DNA of 64,000 nucleotides from Bacteroidales bacterium (GTDB lineage Bacteria > Bacteroidota > Bacteroidia > Bacteroidales > F082). The DNA is taken from positions 62,001 through 126,000 of the forward strand of contig JAFSJF010000069.1 in NCBI GenBank assembly GCA_017439405.1. The letters run 5' to 3'. Positions 28,152-38,091 of this stretch are shown here, piece after piece. Position numbers and translations under genes: made by a program. The notes beneath the pieces are model-generated. The model had not been told where the DNA came from and made no database searches. It saw only the letters and a program-made list of their open reading frames with translations. How positions within the stretch are numbered: the first letter of the stretch is position 1; every line of letters starts with the position of its first letter.

Positions 28152-28580
28152 TTATTCAATTTCAATGTTTTGTTCTTCGAAAAACTCTCGCGGGGTCATC
28201 ACGGCACCATCACCGAAATCAAAGTCTTTCGTGTTTCGTGTCAAGATATAATCGGCATTGGCATCGACGGCTGAATGGTACTGCATTTCGTCTTCGAAAT
28301 CGTCACTACGATGTTGCAGGCAACGGTCGACGACAGATGCTCCCATCGAAGTTATGGTTAGCAGCGGTCGAATCGCGTCAAGTGAATCATAAATATCGGA
28401 CAAACCATAGTGCATTCGCCTCAAAATGTTGATGGTGTTGACGATGGAGAGGTCGGACACCATCAAATCTATCTCGTTGTTGTCTGCCAACTGGAACAAT
28501 GCAATGGCATCCTCGGCAAAAGGCTGGCGTGCGGCCAAAAAATCAATCAAGATGTTTGTATCAATGAAAACTTTCATCAT
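28152..28580 (-). CDS. PIN-domain toxin (VapC-like)
   Basis: A 142-residue PIN-domain protein. The acidic metal-binding residues of the fold are visible: FIDTNILIDFL at the start (first Asp), a mid-sequence Glu in the FEDEMQYHSA motif, and DYILTRNTKDFDF (late Asp). In this family they cut RNA. It starts at ATGATG overlapping the stop of the small gene upstream, a usual antitoxin-toxin arrangement. It is a plausible ribonuclease toxin of a VapBC-type pair, with the partner lacking a standard VapB fold. Confidence 0.87.
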   Translation of the reverse strand: MMKVFIDTNILIDFLAARQPFAEDAIALFQLADNNEIDLMVSDLSIVNTINILRRMHYGLSDIYDSLDAIRPLLTITSMGASVVDRCLQHRSDDFEDEMQYHSAVDANADYILTRNTKDFDFGDGAVMTPREFFEEQNIEIE

Positions 28581-28834
28581 TGGTTGTATTCTTCCTCTAA
28601 CATATCCGCTTTCAGAGCCTTGATATCAAGATCAGAAGGCACGGAGAACCGACCCGACATACGGCGAATGCGGCTCGAGATCTTCACTTTGCGTGGCGTG
28701 GCATAAAGTGCCTTTTGACGGCTTCGGGTACGCGAGGCCAAACGCCGCACATACCTTGATATGTATTCTAACGTTTCAACTCCCAGCAAGTCCAAATCCT
28801 CGTTGATGGATGTCCTCAATTCAATGGCTGTCAT
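28577..28834 (-). CDS. Probable antitoxin of the PIN toxin
   Basis: An 85-residue, strongly basic and helical protein (LEYISRYVRRLASRTRSRQK) with a C-terminal acidic helix (LDIKALKADMLEEEYNQ). It overlaps the PIN gene by four bases and has its own promoter box at 28860. Gene order, size and the N-terminal basic / C-terminal acidic split match an antitoxin that binds DNA at one end and toxin at the other. It is not a clear member of a named VapB family. Confidence 0.75.
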   Translation of the reverse strand: MTAIELRTSINEDLDLLGVETLEYISRYVRRLASRTRSRQKALYATPRKVKISSRIRRMSGRFSVPSDLDIKALKADMLEEEYNQ

Positions 28835-28859
28835 AGTGCTATGTATTATGATTCGGCTG

Positions 28860-28867
28860 CAAAGTTA
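28860..28867 (-). promoter_or_regulatory. Promoter -7 box for the PIN toxin-antitoxin pair
   Basis: TAACTTTG on the minus strand, 26 bases before the antitoxin start, in the gap after pbpC. Confidence 0.65.
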
Positions 28868-28931
28868 CACATTTTTTGCAAAACTCCAAACACATTGGCA
28901 GAAAAACCGCAACAGCAGTGGCTACCGCCGC

Positions 28932-31247
28932 TCATTGCACCACGAGCCTTCGCCGAAGCTCCACGCCGTCTTCGTCGACGCAACGGAGCGTGTAGGTGCC
29001 GCGCTCCACGTCGATGGGCATCTGGTGGTTGAGGCGCGTTTGGCCCATGAACGTGTCGTTCAAGCTCCAGAAGATGGTCTTTTGCGGGTTGCGATGCGCG
29101 ACTTCGAACACCACCTGCTGGCGGTCGCCACGGATGCCGATGGGAATGGTCACCTTGGCGTCGGCCTTGGGGTAGACGAAGTCCATCACGTCGTCGGGAT
29201 GGGCCGCGCCGCAGCCCGGATAGAACGCCGGCATGGGGCGGAACAGCGGCGAGTGCTTCTTGTAGAACCACTCCATGACGGGCGGCAGGACGTAGAACAC
29301 GTCGTAGCACTTCTGGTCAACGGGATAGCAGTCGGGCAGCACGCGATATTGCCGCGACGCGTCCAAGAACACCTTTTTATGATAGGGACACACGCCCGTG
29401 TGGTTCTCCACGTTGCAGACGCGGATTCTCTTCGTGTTTTGGCAATACTCCGACTTGGGGTAGCCCGACTCGGCACAGACCTCAATCTCAACGCTTTCCG
29501 ACGTGTTGGCGGGATAGCTGTAGCTGCTGTTGAGTTTCCCCATGACATCGAACAGCAGCGGTGCCGCTGCGCCCACGCCCGTCAGGCCCGGGCGGCCTTC
29601 GCCGTCGGCATTGCCCACCCAAACGCCCACCACATAGCGGTCGGTGAGGCCCACCGCCCAAGCGTCCTTGAAGCCAAAGCTGGTGCCCGTCTTCCAAGCC
29701 ACCTGCCGCGACGAGGCGAAACCGCCCCACCCTACCTGGCTCACGGGGCGTGTCAGGCCGAGCATCACATGGAAGGTCTCGGCAATGGCCTCCGCCGAAA
29801 AGGGCGACTCGGATTCGTCAATCTTAACGTCGTAATCCTCATTGACATACGAAGCCAACTTGCGACCCATCTTGGCGTAGGCGTTGGTGATGTCGAACAG
29901 CGAGGCCTCCGCGCCACCCACGATGAGCGACAGGCCGTAATGCTCGGCACTGAACACAATGCCGCGCAGCTGCAAACGCTTCAGCAAGGCATGGAACTTG
30001 GGCTGGCCAAATTCGCGCAGCAGGTGCACAAACGGCGCGTTGAGCGAGTTCTGCAAGGCCTTGTCGGCAGGCACCGCGCCCCAATACTCGCCGCTGTAGT
30101 TCTTCGGCGTGAACCCCGAAAGGCTCATAGGCACGTCGGGCAACATCATTTGCGGGAGCAACGTCCCTTCGTCGAGCATGGCCGCGAAGAGAAAAGGCTT
30201 GAGGATGCTGCCCGTGGAGCGTTGCGCCCGCACCATATCGACCATGCGGGCATCGTCGGCATCCCAGTTGTTGCCGACGTAAGCGACCACTTCATCGTTC
30301 AGGAAGTCAACCACATACACGGCAGCGTTGTCGATGCTGTTCAGCACGCTCAGCTCGTGGTGGTGCTTCATGATGTCGATGACCGCCTGCTGCAAGTTGA
30401 TGTCGATCGTCGAGGCGATTTGCTTCCCATGGTGGCGTTTTTCCTCCTCGGCGAGGTAGTGATAGGCCAACATCGGCATCTCGAAAGGCCGCGCGGGGAT
30501 GTCCTCCATCATGGCCAATTCCGCGTCTTCTTCCGAAAGTTTAGGCATGCGGAAGCGTTTGGGAATGAAGGTCTTGGAGTTTGGCAAACGCTGTAGCAAC
30601 TCATTTCTTTTTTGTTCCAGGCGGTCGCGCGAGCGTCCAGGGTGAATCAGCGCAGGCGAATTGGGCAGCACCGCGAGGGTGGCCGCCTCAGCCCAAGAGA
30701 GTTCTTCGGGAGTGGTGTGGAAATAGCGCCACGCCGCCGCGTCGATGCCCACCACATTGCCCCCGAAAGGCGCATTGGCGGCATACATGTTGAGGATGGA
30801 CTTCTTGGAATAGCGCAGTTCGAGCCGCATGGCCAAGATGACCTCCCACAGTTTCTCGGCATAGGTTCGTGGTGGGTTGTCGCGCGACATGCGCACCACC
30901 TGCATCGAGAGCGTGCTGCCGCCGCGCACCACCTCCCCTGCCTTCACGTTGTCGACAAACGCCTTGACGAACGACACGGGGTTGAAGCCCGGATGAAAGA
31001 AGAACCAACGGTCCTCGTATTCAAGGAGGCAGGCGATGTACTTCGGGGAATAGCGGTCCGAGGCGGGGAAACGCCACTGCCCGTCGTCGGCGATCTTCGC
31101 GCCGAGCAGTTCGCCGTTCCTCGCTGTCAAGACGGTGGAATAAGGCTTGTCGAAACGTGGCGTGGGGATGCAGAGGAAGGCGAGGAAAAGGGCTATTACA
31201 GCCAGCAATACTATTTTGAGCTTTTTATGTTTTTTGGAAAATTGCAT
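28932..31247 (-). CDS. pbpC: Penicillin-binding protein 1C
   Basis: A 771-residue bifunctional peptidoglycan synthase. A transmembrane anchor is at about residues 11-28. The glycosyltransferase (GT51) domain has YEDRWFFFHPG at 77-87 and GGSTLSMQ at 109-116. The transpeptidase domain has STGSILKP, with the active-site Ser-x-x-Lys at 347-350. Later motifs include WKTGTSFGFKD (the KTG box). A C-terminal BiPBP_C-type domain follows. Its usual genomic partner is the alpha-2-macroglobulin lipoprotein, which here lies 11 kb upstream on the same strand. The six-gene island lies between them, and its last gene ends about 80 bases before pbpC, so pbpC may now depend on the island's transcript. Confidence 0.95.
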   Translation of the reverse strand: MQFSKKHKKLKIVLLAVIALFLAFLCIPTPRFDKPYSTVLTARNGELLGAKIADDGQWRFPASDRYSPKYIACLLEYEDRWFFFHPGFNPVSFVKAFVDNVKAGEVVRGGSTLSMQVVRMSRDNPPRTYAEKLWEVILAMRLELRYSKKSILNMYAANAPFGGNVVGIDAAAWRYFHTTPEELSWAEAATLAVLPNSPALIHPGRSRDRLEQKRNELLQRLPNSKTFIPKRFRMPKLSEEDAELAMMEDIPARPFEMPMLAYHYLAEEEKRHHGKQIASTIDINLQQAVIDIMKHHHELSVLNSIDNAAVYVVDFLNDEVVAYVGNNWDADDARMVDMVRAQRSTGSILKPFLFAAMLDEGTLLPQMMLPDVPMSLSGFTPKNYSGEYWGAVPADKALQNSLNAPFVHLLREFGQPKFHALLKRLQLRGIVFSAEHYGLSLIVGGAEASLFDITNAYAKMGRKLASYVNEDYDVKIDESESPFSAEAIAETFHVMLGLTRPVSQVGWGGFASSRQVAWKTGTSFGFKDAWAVGLTDRYVVGVWVGNADGEGRPGLTGVGAAAPLLFDVMGKLNSSYSYPANTSESVEIEVCAESGYPKSEYCQNTKRIRVCNVENHTGVCPYHKKVFLDASRQYRVLPDCYPVDQKCYDVFYVLPPVMEWFYKKHSPLFRPMPAFYPGCGAAHPDDVMDFVYPKADAKVTIPIGIRGDRQQVVFEVAHRNPQKTIFWSLNDTFMGQTRLNHQMPIDVERGTYTLRCVDEDGVELRRRLVVQ

Positions 31248-31259
31248 TGGAAAGGTTGG

Positions 31260-31319
31260 TTTACTCCCTCATTTACTCATTTATTTACCCACTTATTTAC
31301 TCATTTATTTACTCAAAAT
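31260..31319. repeat. 12-bp tandem repeat at the island end
   Basis: Five copies of a 12-base unit (TTTACTCATTTA) between the stop of the AlbA_2 gene and the pbpC start, marking the pbpC-side boundary of the island. Confidence 0.85.
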
Positions 31320-31327
31320 GAGAACAG

Positions 31328-32737
31328 CTACTTCATAATTTGCTCATCAATATATAATCCACCTGATTTTCTGGATCCTTTATAACTAATAACACCAACC
31401 CGCTTCAACTCAGCCAAATAACGGTCAATACTTTTCTTGGGCATTCCTGTTGCATTACCAATCTCATTTGACTTAATCCCTGGTTGAGTTTCAATTTCCT
31501 TGAGAACGGACAACATTTTTTGTTTGACATTTAAAGAAATATCAGGGAAATAAGTATTCAGCAGCTTTTGGAGACGGGCACTATCATCATTCTTGCGCTG
31601 TAATTGAACTTGAAGGAATGATACTTTCACAATCTGACCGGTTATCGTAAACGAAGGTATCGCAAAACCATTAGATTTGCAATCAGCCAACATACGGGGA
31701 ATACCTGTTCCTCTCATTTCTATCAGTCGGCGATAATAACAATGGAAGGCGATGTCGGGATTCCTTAGCAATGAATAGGGTGAATTACCAAACTCAATGA
31801 ACGTAAGAATTGGCTCCGTTACGCCATAATTGGCAATATCCAGATGGTTGGGATATACAGAAATCTGCAAAAAACCTTGATAGGAATTATAATCCCGATG
31901 AACAATGGCATTCATAATGCCTTCCCTAACCGCTATTCTCGGATAATTCCAACGTTCCGTGCGCAGGAGACCGTCGATCTTGACAACTTTCGAATAGCAA
32001 TTGTCAATGAATTGGAATATCGCGTCCACATTCTTGAACACGTTGCCTTCGTAATTCTGTGAATCAATCAAATCTGAGGCGGATTCAGAAGAAAAAACAG
32101 ATAGTTTTATACCAGATTGAACAACAAACCGCATGGGGTTTTTGGCGTAAAGGACAATGCAGGCGTTGGTCAGATTGCCATTCTGAATAAGTCCTGTTTC
32201 TGTCAAGAAAGATTCTTCATCAGCACTGATTCTCGAAGTCGATTGCCGATACAATTCCATCGTCTTGCGCACCTCTTCCAAGTCCAAGTCGTCTATGCTG
32301 GCACTTAACACAGGCATTCTCTCCCAATTGGCATCAGCGGTTTTTCGGTCGGCAATCAATTGATTCATTCCCGAAGCCGAGCCCTGGCCTTCTCTTTGGT
32401 AAATTATGCCCTTATAGGAGTATGGTTTTTGGGTGCCTTCCCACACTCGTATCAATAACAGGTTTTTCTCTTGATACACAATACTCTGTATATCTATAGG
32501 AGCAGCAGGTTGGATGTCGAATGTCAAATCGTTCAGCAACCGATCTACATTTACTTGAGATTTCAATCCGACAACATTCTTGTTCGCATCAACACCAACC
32601 AAAATGTCTCCGCCATGGGTGTTCAACATGATGGTGACTGCCTTTGCAATGCTGTCTTTAGTCATGGATTTTCTGAACTCAAGGCTATCGCTCTTGTTTT
32701 GTCTCAGCAGATTATCTATGATGAAAGTATTATCCAT
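31328..32737 (-). CDS. AlbA_2 / HATPase_c_4 protein (last gene of the island)
   Basis: A 469-residue protein. The N-terminal AlbA_2 (Schlafen-like) domain has SDSLEFRKS and NTHGGDILVGVD at 39-50. A GHKL ATPase domain follows with VREGIMNAIVHRDY at 270-283 (N box) and RGTGIPRM at about 342-349 (G box). The C-terminal winged helix (KSNEIGNATGMPKKSIDRYL, AELKRVGVI) is typical for DNA binding. Such proteins act as regulators or as parts of defence loci. It overlaps the DUF4062 gene upstream by eight bases and is the last gene of the operon. Whether it controls the operon or works in the system is not known. Confidence 0.85.
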   Translation of the reverse strand: MDNTFIIDNLLRQNKSDSLEFRKSMTKDSIAKAVTIMLNTHGGDILVGVDANKNVVGLKSQVNVDRLLNDLTFDIQPAAPIDIQSIVYQEKNLLLIRVWEGTQKPYSYKGIIYQREGQGSASGMNQLIADRKTADANWERMPVLSASIDDLDLEEVRKTMELYRQSTSRISADEESFLTETGLIQNGNLTNACIVLYAKNPMRFVVQSGIKLSVFSSESASDLIDSQNYEGNVFKNVDAIFQFIDNCYSKVVKIDGLLRTERWNYPRIAVREGIMNAIVHRDYNSYQGFLQISVYPNHLDIANYGVTEPILTFIEFGNSPYSLLRNPDIAFHCYYRRLIEMRGTGIPRMLADCKSNGFAIPSFTITGQIVKVSFLQVQLQRKNDDSARLQKLLNTYFPDISLNVKQKMLSVLKEIETQPGIKSNEIGNATGMPKKSIDRYLAELKRVGVISYKGSRKSGGLYIDEQIMK

Positions 32738-33299
32738 TGTTTTCCTCCTTGTTCATTAAGTGATTGATAAAATCCTTGTCGCTGAATTGCGTATTCAGAT
32801 AAATGGCTATATCCTCAAAAGTAAAGTATGGCTGAACCCAATTGCCGGTTCTCGCCTCAACGGGTGTACCCGATTGGATGACGAAGTCGTACATTTCCAA
32901 ACATAACGGATCAAAGAACTTCTTATCCTTGAACCTAACATTTTCAGGATATTCCATTTTCTTGAACAATTCTCGGGAAAAAGTGACGTCCCTGTGCACC
33001 AAAAACCAATAGGGCTTTTTGAGTTCAATGGCTTTCTTCATCTCCTCGAAGGTGATGTTTTTGTTACCAATATATCCTGTTCCGCATTGTGTACGAATGA
33101 TGCCCAAAAACAGGTCGCAATCTTCCACTGCCTTTAAGCAGTTTTCCAAATTCGAAAGTTTTGGGTTCACTTTGATGGTCCCCAAATGCGAGTTCCATAC
33201 ATTATAGCCCAACTCTTTCAACAGCGCGCAGATTTGAACAATGTCCCGCTCAAATCCGTACACTGAGGTGCTGAGCATTATGGTTGGCGTTAAAATCAT
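32730..33299 (-). CDS. DUF4062 protein
   Basis: A 189-residue protein with a DUF4062 domain. The pattern MLSTSVYGFERDIVQICALL at the start, CDLFLGIIRTQCGTGYIG and ITFEEMKKAIELKKPYWFLV fit this TIR-like or deoxyribosyltransferase-like Rossmann fold, often seen at the N-terminus of defence NTPases. Here it stands alone with no ATPase fused. It begins nine bases after the HD-ATPase stop and overlaps the AlbA_2 gene. It could be a sensor or nucleotide-binding partner for its neighbours. Confidence 0.8.
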   Translation of the reverse strand: MILTPTIMLSTSVYGFERDIVQICALLKELGYNVWNSHLGTIKVNPKLSNLENCLKAVEDCDLFLGIIRTQCGTGYIGNKNITFEEMKKAIELKKPYWFLVHRDVTFSRELFKKMEYPENVRFKDKKFFDPLCLEMYDFVIQSGTPVEARTGNWVQPYFTFEDIAIYLNTQFSDKDFINHLMNKEENNG

Positions 33300-33308
33300 A
33301 TTATTTTT

Positions 33309-36300
33309 CTACTTAATGTCTTCTAAAATAGTACCATTGGGAAAAACGTGAACATGATCTTTATACTGTTCCCAAAAAGAAATAGGGATTAACTTAACTA
33401 ATTCATTTCTAGTACATTTTCCAGCTTTTATAAAAGTATTAGCTTTGTTGTCATGCTCACCAGTCACGATTATGCTCCAACCTTCAGTTACTCCTTTATA
33501 ATAAGAAGGATTTGTTTCTTTATATACCTCAAGTTCTTTAATCCTTTCGTCAGAGAGTTCTCTTGGCGCAATATATGCAGTTAATACTAATTTACATTGC
33601 TTATTGTCCATGTTATTTAACGCTTTTATGTCTGAGAAATAAAAGCCAGGGCGTTTATTATATAAAGAACGAATATGTTTCTGCCCTTTATATAAATCTT
33701 TTTCTTCATGATAAAGTCCAAGTTCTTCATCGACTTCAAAAGGGTTTTGATCATAAAAAGCAGCAATACCATTAGAGTAATTGTCGATTTTCTTGATCTG
33801 ATTACTTATCACCCAGTTACGAGGATGTGGTTCAACTAAGTCAAAAAGAAAATCAGGAATGATAGGGTACAAATTAGAAATAATATCATAATTATCAAAG
33901 GTGTGACCATAATTATTCGTTCGCACAAGGAACTTTGTACCAACGAATTCATCTTCTAAGCTAAGACTTATAATAGAATCATTATGAGTGCAAACGCAGC
34001 AAACATCAACTTTGTTTTCTCTCACTTGTATATCTGTTGCGGTGAACAATTTGTTTAATACAATGTTTTTAGAAACACTATTGAGCTTGCAAAAATCATA
34101 ATTCGGGAATTCTACCTTTTCTTTTTGGATAAACTCACCGACAGTTAGCTCGTCTCCAATAAACGAAGACAAATTATTCCAGCTAATGTCATTATAAATG
34201 CTTTTAGAAAGGGTTTCGATAAAAACGCTGGAGGAATAGCAAAAGTTATCGAAAATGCTTTTCCAAACCATATTATATAACGTGGTCCCTTGACATATTT
34301 TGTATTTGTCGATATGTTCGTGTGTTTTTTCAATAGCTTGTTCTATAACCATCCTTATAATCTCTTTCGAGATATCCTCATATTTTCCATCCTCTTCATT
34401 AATAATAGTTGTTCTGTCAAGGCTTAGCCGAGGACGATTCTCTCCACAGAAGTTGACAAGCCCATGGTGTGCAAGAATCTCTGAAAAAGAAAACACTCCA
34501 AGCCCACTTTGACTTAAGGAAATCCCATCTACGCAAACCCCACTAGAGTATTTAATCGGGATGTTGTTCATTACATTGTATCCGTATGATTCAATTCCAG
34601 GCTTAGGTAATTTCATTATTGTCTTGTATTGAATCCCTTTATGATGGATTTCAAAAACACTACAATCGACGAGATCAATATAATCTTGCAATTTGAAGTC
34701 ACAAACATCCCCAAACATATTGATTCGTGCGTCTATTGCATTTAAATCAGCGATTTGTAGTGTTTTCGAGCTGTAAACAAAAGGTTTGCTTATAACTTTT
34801 TGCAAGTTTTTGCTGTCCCATTTGACATACAACTCAATTTGTTCAGGTATGATAGTTACATATTCATCTAAAATCTTGTACAAGCTGTTTTCCCAATTGT
34901 TGTAATCTTCTTTTAAATCTGGACGTAATCGTTGTATAAAGCCATGGTTATCATATGAAATAAAACCAATATTACTAATTTCCTTAGTGTTTATCTTTTC
35001 CCTATACTCCTCCTTCAAATAAACTTTTACCAATGTGCCAGAGCTACGAATAGAGTCTGTGTCATTTTTTGACGGGTTTTTATAATAAAAAAACTCGCGA
35101 GGACCATCTAGTGAACAAGCAAGGTAATCTCCACTTTCTTCTTTAGTGATGATTTCTATTTTATTGCCGATGATAAAGCATGATAGAATCCCAATTCCGA
35201 ACTGTGATGTAGGAGTGAATTTAAACCCAGTCTCAGCCTGATTCTGATAAAAATCTGGCGATTGATAGTAAGAACTTCCTATTTTTAAAAGATAGTTTTC
35301 TATTATTGTCTTTGACATCCCTTTGCCGTTGTCCAAACAATACAGATATTTTTCCCCATTCTCCGTTTCTATTCCAAATTCAATAAACCCTTTAAAAAGT
35401 TTTCCTACAGCATCATCTTTTGCAATCTGGCATCTACACGCATCCAATGAATTTTGATACAATTCTCTTATGCAAGCAAAACTATTCTTATATAAGCCGA
35501 CACCCATTAATAATTCTAGAATCTTTGTCTGATTCAAAGTGAATTTAAGTCCTGGAACAGGAGTAAATATCGAACTGTCGAATGTTATATTTGATCTGTC
35601 AACTTTATCTGTTATGGGAATATGATACTTATTGTCCCATGAGGTTTTTAATCGTTGGAACAATCTTAATTCATTATCAATCCAATTAATGTAATTGTTC
35701 AAATCATAATAATCCGCCGGAATAGTAAAAAAGGCTCTATACGCAATGGCTCCGTTTTTAATATTATAGTTTACACCATTAGACTTTATCTTCCATTGGC
35801 CAAAACTATAATCCGAATCAAACTGCTTTAAAGATCGTAGTTCTAACGGCGCTCGCTCATTGCTAAAATGGACAATATCGCCTATCCTCATTAACATGGC
35901 AATAAATTGCAAATTATTGGAATCACATCCATAATACTCAATGTGTGTTCCCAGATTGCCAAGAAACTTTGGAGCCTCTCCGTGTGCTTTACAAATAGAG
36001 GCTAAATCTGTCGCTATTCGTTGTCCCAATCCAGAAACAGGAAAGTCCGAAAACTTTGTATTTCCCCAATTCTTAATGTATTCGTAGATTCTCTTATGAT
36101 GTGTTTGTCTAATATATTCAATACGTAACGACTGATTAGTCTTTGTAAAGTTATCGCATGATTTAATAACAGAAAAATTGCCGTTCCTGAACTCTTGGTA
36201 TTCAATTAAAAGACCTGATAAATATTCAATAAGATCGTTTTCCGAATGCGGCACAAACAGCCAATTTTGTATTTCCTTATTAAAATCTTGGTAAATTGCA

Positions 36301-36719
36301 TCTTTGTTCTTTGTTATAAATGCCTTTGCTTCCTTTTGGGTAAAGCATTTCTTCCCATCATTTTTGAGAGAATCCTTGTTAATAAACTTATCTTGTGTTC
36401 CCTCCGTTAGTTCCATCACTTTCATCTCATAATCTGAGATCGCCATACCACAATCATGAAGGTATGCAGACACTATTATGAAAAACAATTCAAATGAAGA
36501 CAAGCTGTTTGCATTATCACCTAATAGATTTTCAATAATTCCTAATACGGCTTCGCTATGGGTTGAATCATGCAAATCAAATTCTGGCATAGTACTTGAC
36601 ACATGCTTAAGATGATTTGTAGCTCGTTTCATAATAGATTGAGCCTCTGTAAACAACCAAGAAGCAATGCCATCTGTTGCGTCAATTCGATTTTTGAGAA
36701 TATCTATCAGTTTAGCCAT
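33309..36719 (-). CDS. HD-domain plus Hsp90-type ATPase
   Basis: An 1136-residue protein. Residues about 45-285 form an HD-type region with HDSTHSEAV (50-58) and YLHDCGMA (86-93, the His-Asp pair). Residues about 405-600 form a GHKL ATPase of the Hsp90 kind: IRELYQNSLDACR (N box, 417-429), DNGKGM (463-468) and SQFGIGILSCF (505-515, the lid glycines). The last 500 residues match nothing I recognise. The HD part may be a phosphohydrolase and the Hsp90 part a conformational ATPase that senses a ligand. Very AT-rich compared with the flanks, which suggests transfer. It lies 17 bases after hsdS and nine before DUF4062. Confidence 0.85.
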   Translation of the reverse strand: MAKLIDILKNRIDATDGIASWLFTEAQSIMKRATNHLKHVSSTMPEFDLHDSTHSEAVLGIIENLLGDNANSLSSFELFFIIVSAYLHDCGMAISDYEMKVMELTEGTQDKFINKDSLKNDGKKCFTQKEAKAFITKNKDAIYQDFNKEIQNWLFVPHSENDLIEYLSGLLIEYQEFRNGNFSVIKSCDNFTKTNQSLRIEYIRQTHHKRIYEYIKNWGNTKFSDFPVSGLGQRIATDLASICKAHGEAPKFLGNLGTHIEYYGCDSNNLQFIAMLMRIGDIVHFSNERAPLELRSLKQFDSDYSFGQWKIKSNGVNYNIKNGAIAYRAFFTIPADYYDLNNYINWIDNELRLFQRLKTSWDNKYHIPITDKVDRSNITFDSSIFTPVPGLKFTLNQTKILELLMGVGLYKNSFACIRELYQNSLDACRCQIAKDDAVGKLFKGFIEFGIETENGEKYLYCLDNGKGMSKTIIENYLLKIGSSYYQSPDFYQNQAETGFKFTPTSQFGIGILSCFIIGNKIEIITKEESGDYLACSLDGPREFFYYKNPSKNDTDSIRSSGTLVKVYLKEEYREKINTKEISNIGFISYDNHGFIQRLRPDLKEDYNNWENSLYKILDEYVTIIPEQIELYVKWDSKNLQKVISKPFVYSSKTLQIADLNAIDARINMFGDVCDFKLQDYIDLVDCSVFEIHHKGIQYKTIMKLPKPGIESYGYNVMNNIPIKYSSGVCVDGISLSQSGLGVFSFSEILAHHGLVNFCGENRPRLSLDRTTIINEEDGKYEDISKEIIRMVIEQAIEKTHEHIDKYKICQGTTLYNMVWKSIFDNFCYSSSVFIETLSKSIYNDISWNNLSSFIGDELTVGEFIQKEKVEFPNYDFCKLNSVSKNIVLNKLFTATDIQVRENKVDVCCVCTHNDSIISLSLEDEFVGTKFLVRTNNYGHTFDNYDIISNLYPIIPDFLFDLVEPHPRNWVISNQIKKIDNYSNGIAAFYDQNPFEVDEELGLYHEEKDLYKGQKHIRSLYNKRPGFYFSDIKALNNMDNKQCKLVLTAYIAPRELSDERIKELEVYKETNPSYYKGVTEGWSIIVTGEHDNKANTFIKAGKCTRNELVKLIPISFWEQYKDHVHVFPNGTILEDIK

Positions 36720-36736
36720 CTATTTTTCAGTAGTTT

Positions 36737-38089
36737 TTATGTAAGTGATGTTCCTAAAATTATTCCTTCAACCTCTCTCTTTGCCTGCTCCAATATCGCC
36801 TTTCCTTCTTCTTGCAGTGCTTTTGCTTGTTGACGCATTTCTGTGATATGGAAAACTATTTCTTGCTGCTTAGACAAAGAAACTACAGGTATCCATAATT
36901 GTCCTAAATCATCCGGATAAACATGAGGTTGTCCTGCACCTTGTTGAAGTAAATAAATAAGTGATTGTTGTGCTTTTAAAACCTCAAACACATATTTCGT
37001 CAAGAATTGACCATTCTTTGAATGTATTACGCTACAATCTGACGCAAAAATAGGATTGTCATGATACCACACATAACCAGAATATGCACCAGATGCACTT
37101 ACGGTAATCACATCGCCCTTGAAATTGTATTTATCATGATTATATGGGCTTGTTTGACCACCAGCAATAACAGGATATTGTCCGTTTTTGTTTACCTTGT
37201 CACTTGTAATAGAATCGCCTTTTTCTATTGTGGTAATTTGTTTCAATTGAACATTTTCGTATGTCTCACTTTTTGCATATTCTCCCAAAAACAGAACACT
37301 TTTAGGATCCATTCTGCCATCGCGAATCTCACTTATGTTTACAGTAAAAATTCTGTCCTGCAACGTTTGTAAATTTATTTCCGGAAGTTTAATGCCTAAC
37401 TCGCCAAGCAAATAATCATCAACACTATTTAAAATATCTTCGGCTTGTTGCTCTTTTTGTTGTTTTTTTCGATATGCATCACTTAAAAAAACGACAATCT
37501 CTTTTTGCTTGGATAAATCAGGAAGAGGTATTTCTAGAGATTGATACTCTTCGGCATTGATGTTCGGCTGAGCGCTAGGACGTTGGATCGCATTTACCCA
37601 TTCTTTATATGAGTTTAATTGGGTATAAGAAAAAAGATAGCCTGGTAGTATTTTTTTGGAATCGACGAGAAAGCGAATTAAATAACCTGCATACAGACAG
37701 GTGTATGGTAATTCCTTATGTAAATATGTCTTTCCTACTGTCGCTCCACTTCTTGCAATCAGGATGTCATTGTTATTAAGAATGTACTTTTCTTCAACAT
37801 TAGCAACGGTCGCTCCGAGTTCATTTATAGAAATCAAACCATTTTCATCAATATCTGTAATCCTAATGTATCTTGGTTGTGTGTTGTTCAAACGATCAAG
37901 ACCAGCTTCATTTGCTCCATATTGAGGTTTACTCAAAAGCAAGTTTTTGAGTTTCACCATAGGGAATAAAGCATTTTGCACTTTTTTATTGTAAAGCGTC
38001 ATCTTAGGATCAAATCTTCCCTTTATCTCTGAGCGATTGACAAGGAAAATCTTGTTTGGGTCAATATTTTGTGGAACTTGATAATTCAT
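36737..38089 (-). CDS. hsdS: Type I restriction-modification specificity subunit (HsdS)
   Basis: A 450-residue specificity subunit with two target-recognition domains, about residues 40-200 (ITDIDENGLISINEL, NNDILIARSGATVGKTYL, LEIPLPDLSKQKEIV) and about 270-430 (GDVITVSASGAYSGYVWYH, LWIPVVSLSKQQEIV). Each is followed by a helical spacer (QKEIVVFLSDAYRKKQQKEQ; QQEIVFHITEMRQQAKALQE), the part that measures the gap between half-sites. It decides the DNA sequence recognised by the methyltransferase. It begins two bases after the DGQHR-TIR gene and is followed by the HD-ATPase gene. Complete as seen. Confidence 0.92.
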   Translation of the reverse strand: MNYQVPQNIDPNKIFLVNRSEIKGRFDPKMTLYNKKVQNALFPMVKLKNLLLSKPQYGANEAGLDRLNNTQPRYIRITDIDENGLISINELGATVANVEEKYILNNNDILIARSGATVGKTYLHKELPYTCLYAGYLIRFLVDSKKILPGYLFSYTQLNSYKEWVNAIQRPSAQPNINAEEYQSLEIPLPDLSKQKEIVVFLSDAYRKKQQKEQQAEDILNSVDDYLLGELGIKLPEINLQTLQDRIFTVNISEIRDGRMDPKSVLFLGEYAKSETYENVQLKQITTIEKGDSITSDKVNKNGQYPVIAGGQTSPYNHDKYNFKGDVITVSASGAYSGYVWYHDNPIFASDCSVIHSKNGQFLTKYVFEVLKAQQSLIYLLQQGAGQPHVYPDDLGQLWIPVVSLSKQQEIVFHITEMRQQAKALQEEGKAILEQAKREVEGIILGTSLT

Positions 38090-38091
38090 AA

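Noticed and set aside
28761-30596. A 611-residue open frame on the plus strand
   Set aside because: It is antisense to pbpC, which has all its catalytic motifs; the opposite frame is an artefact of GC-rich third positions.
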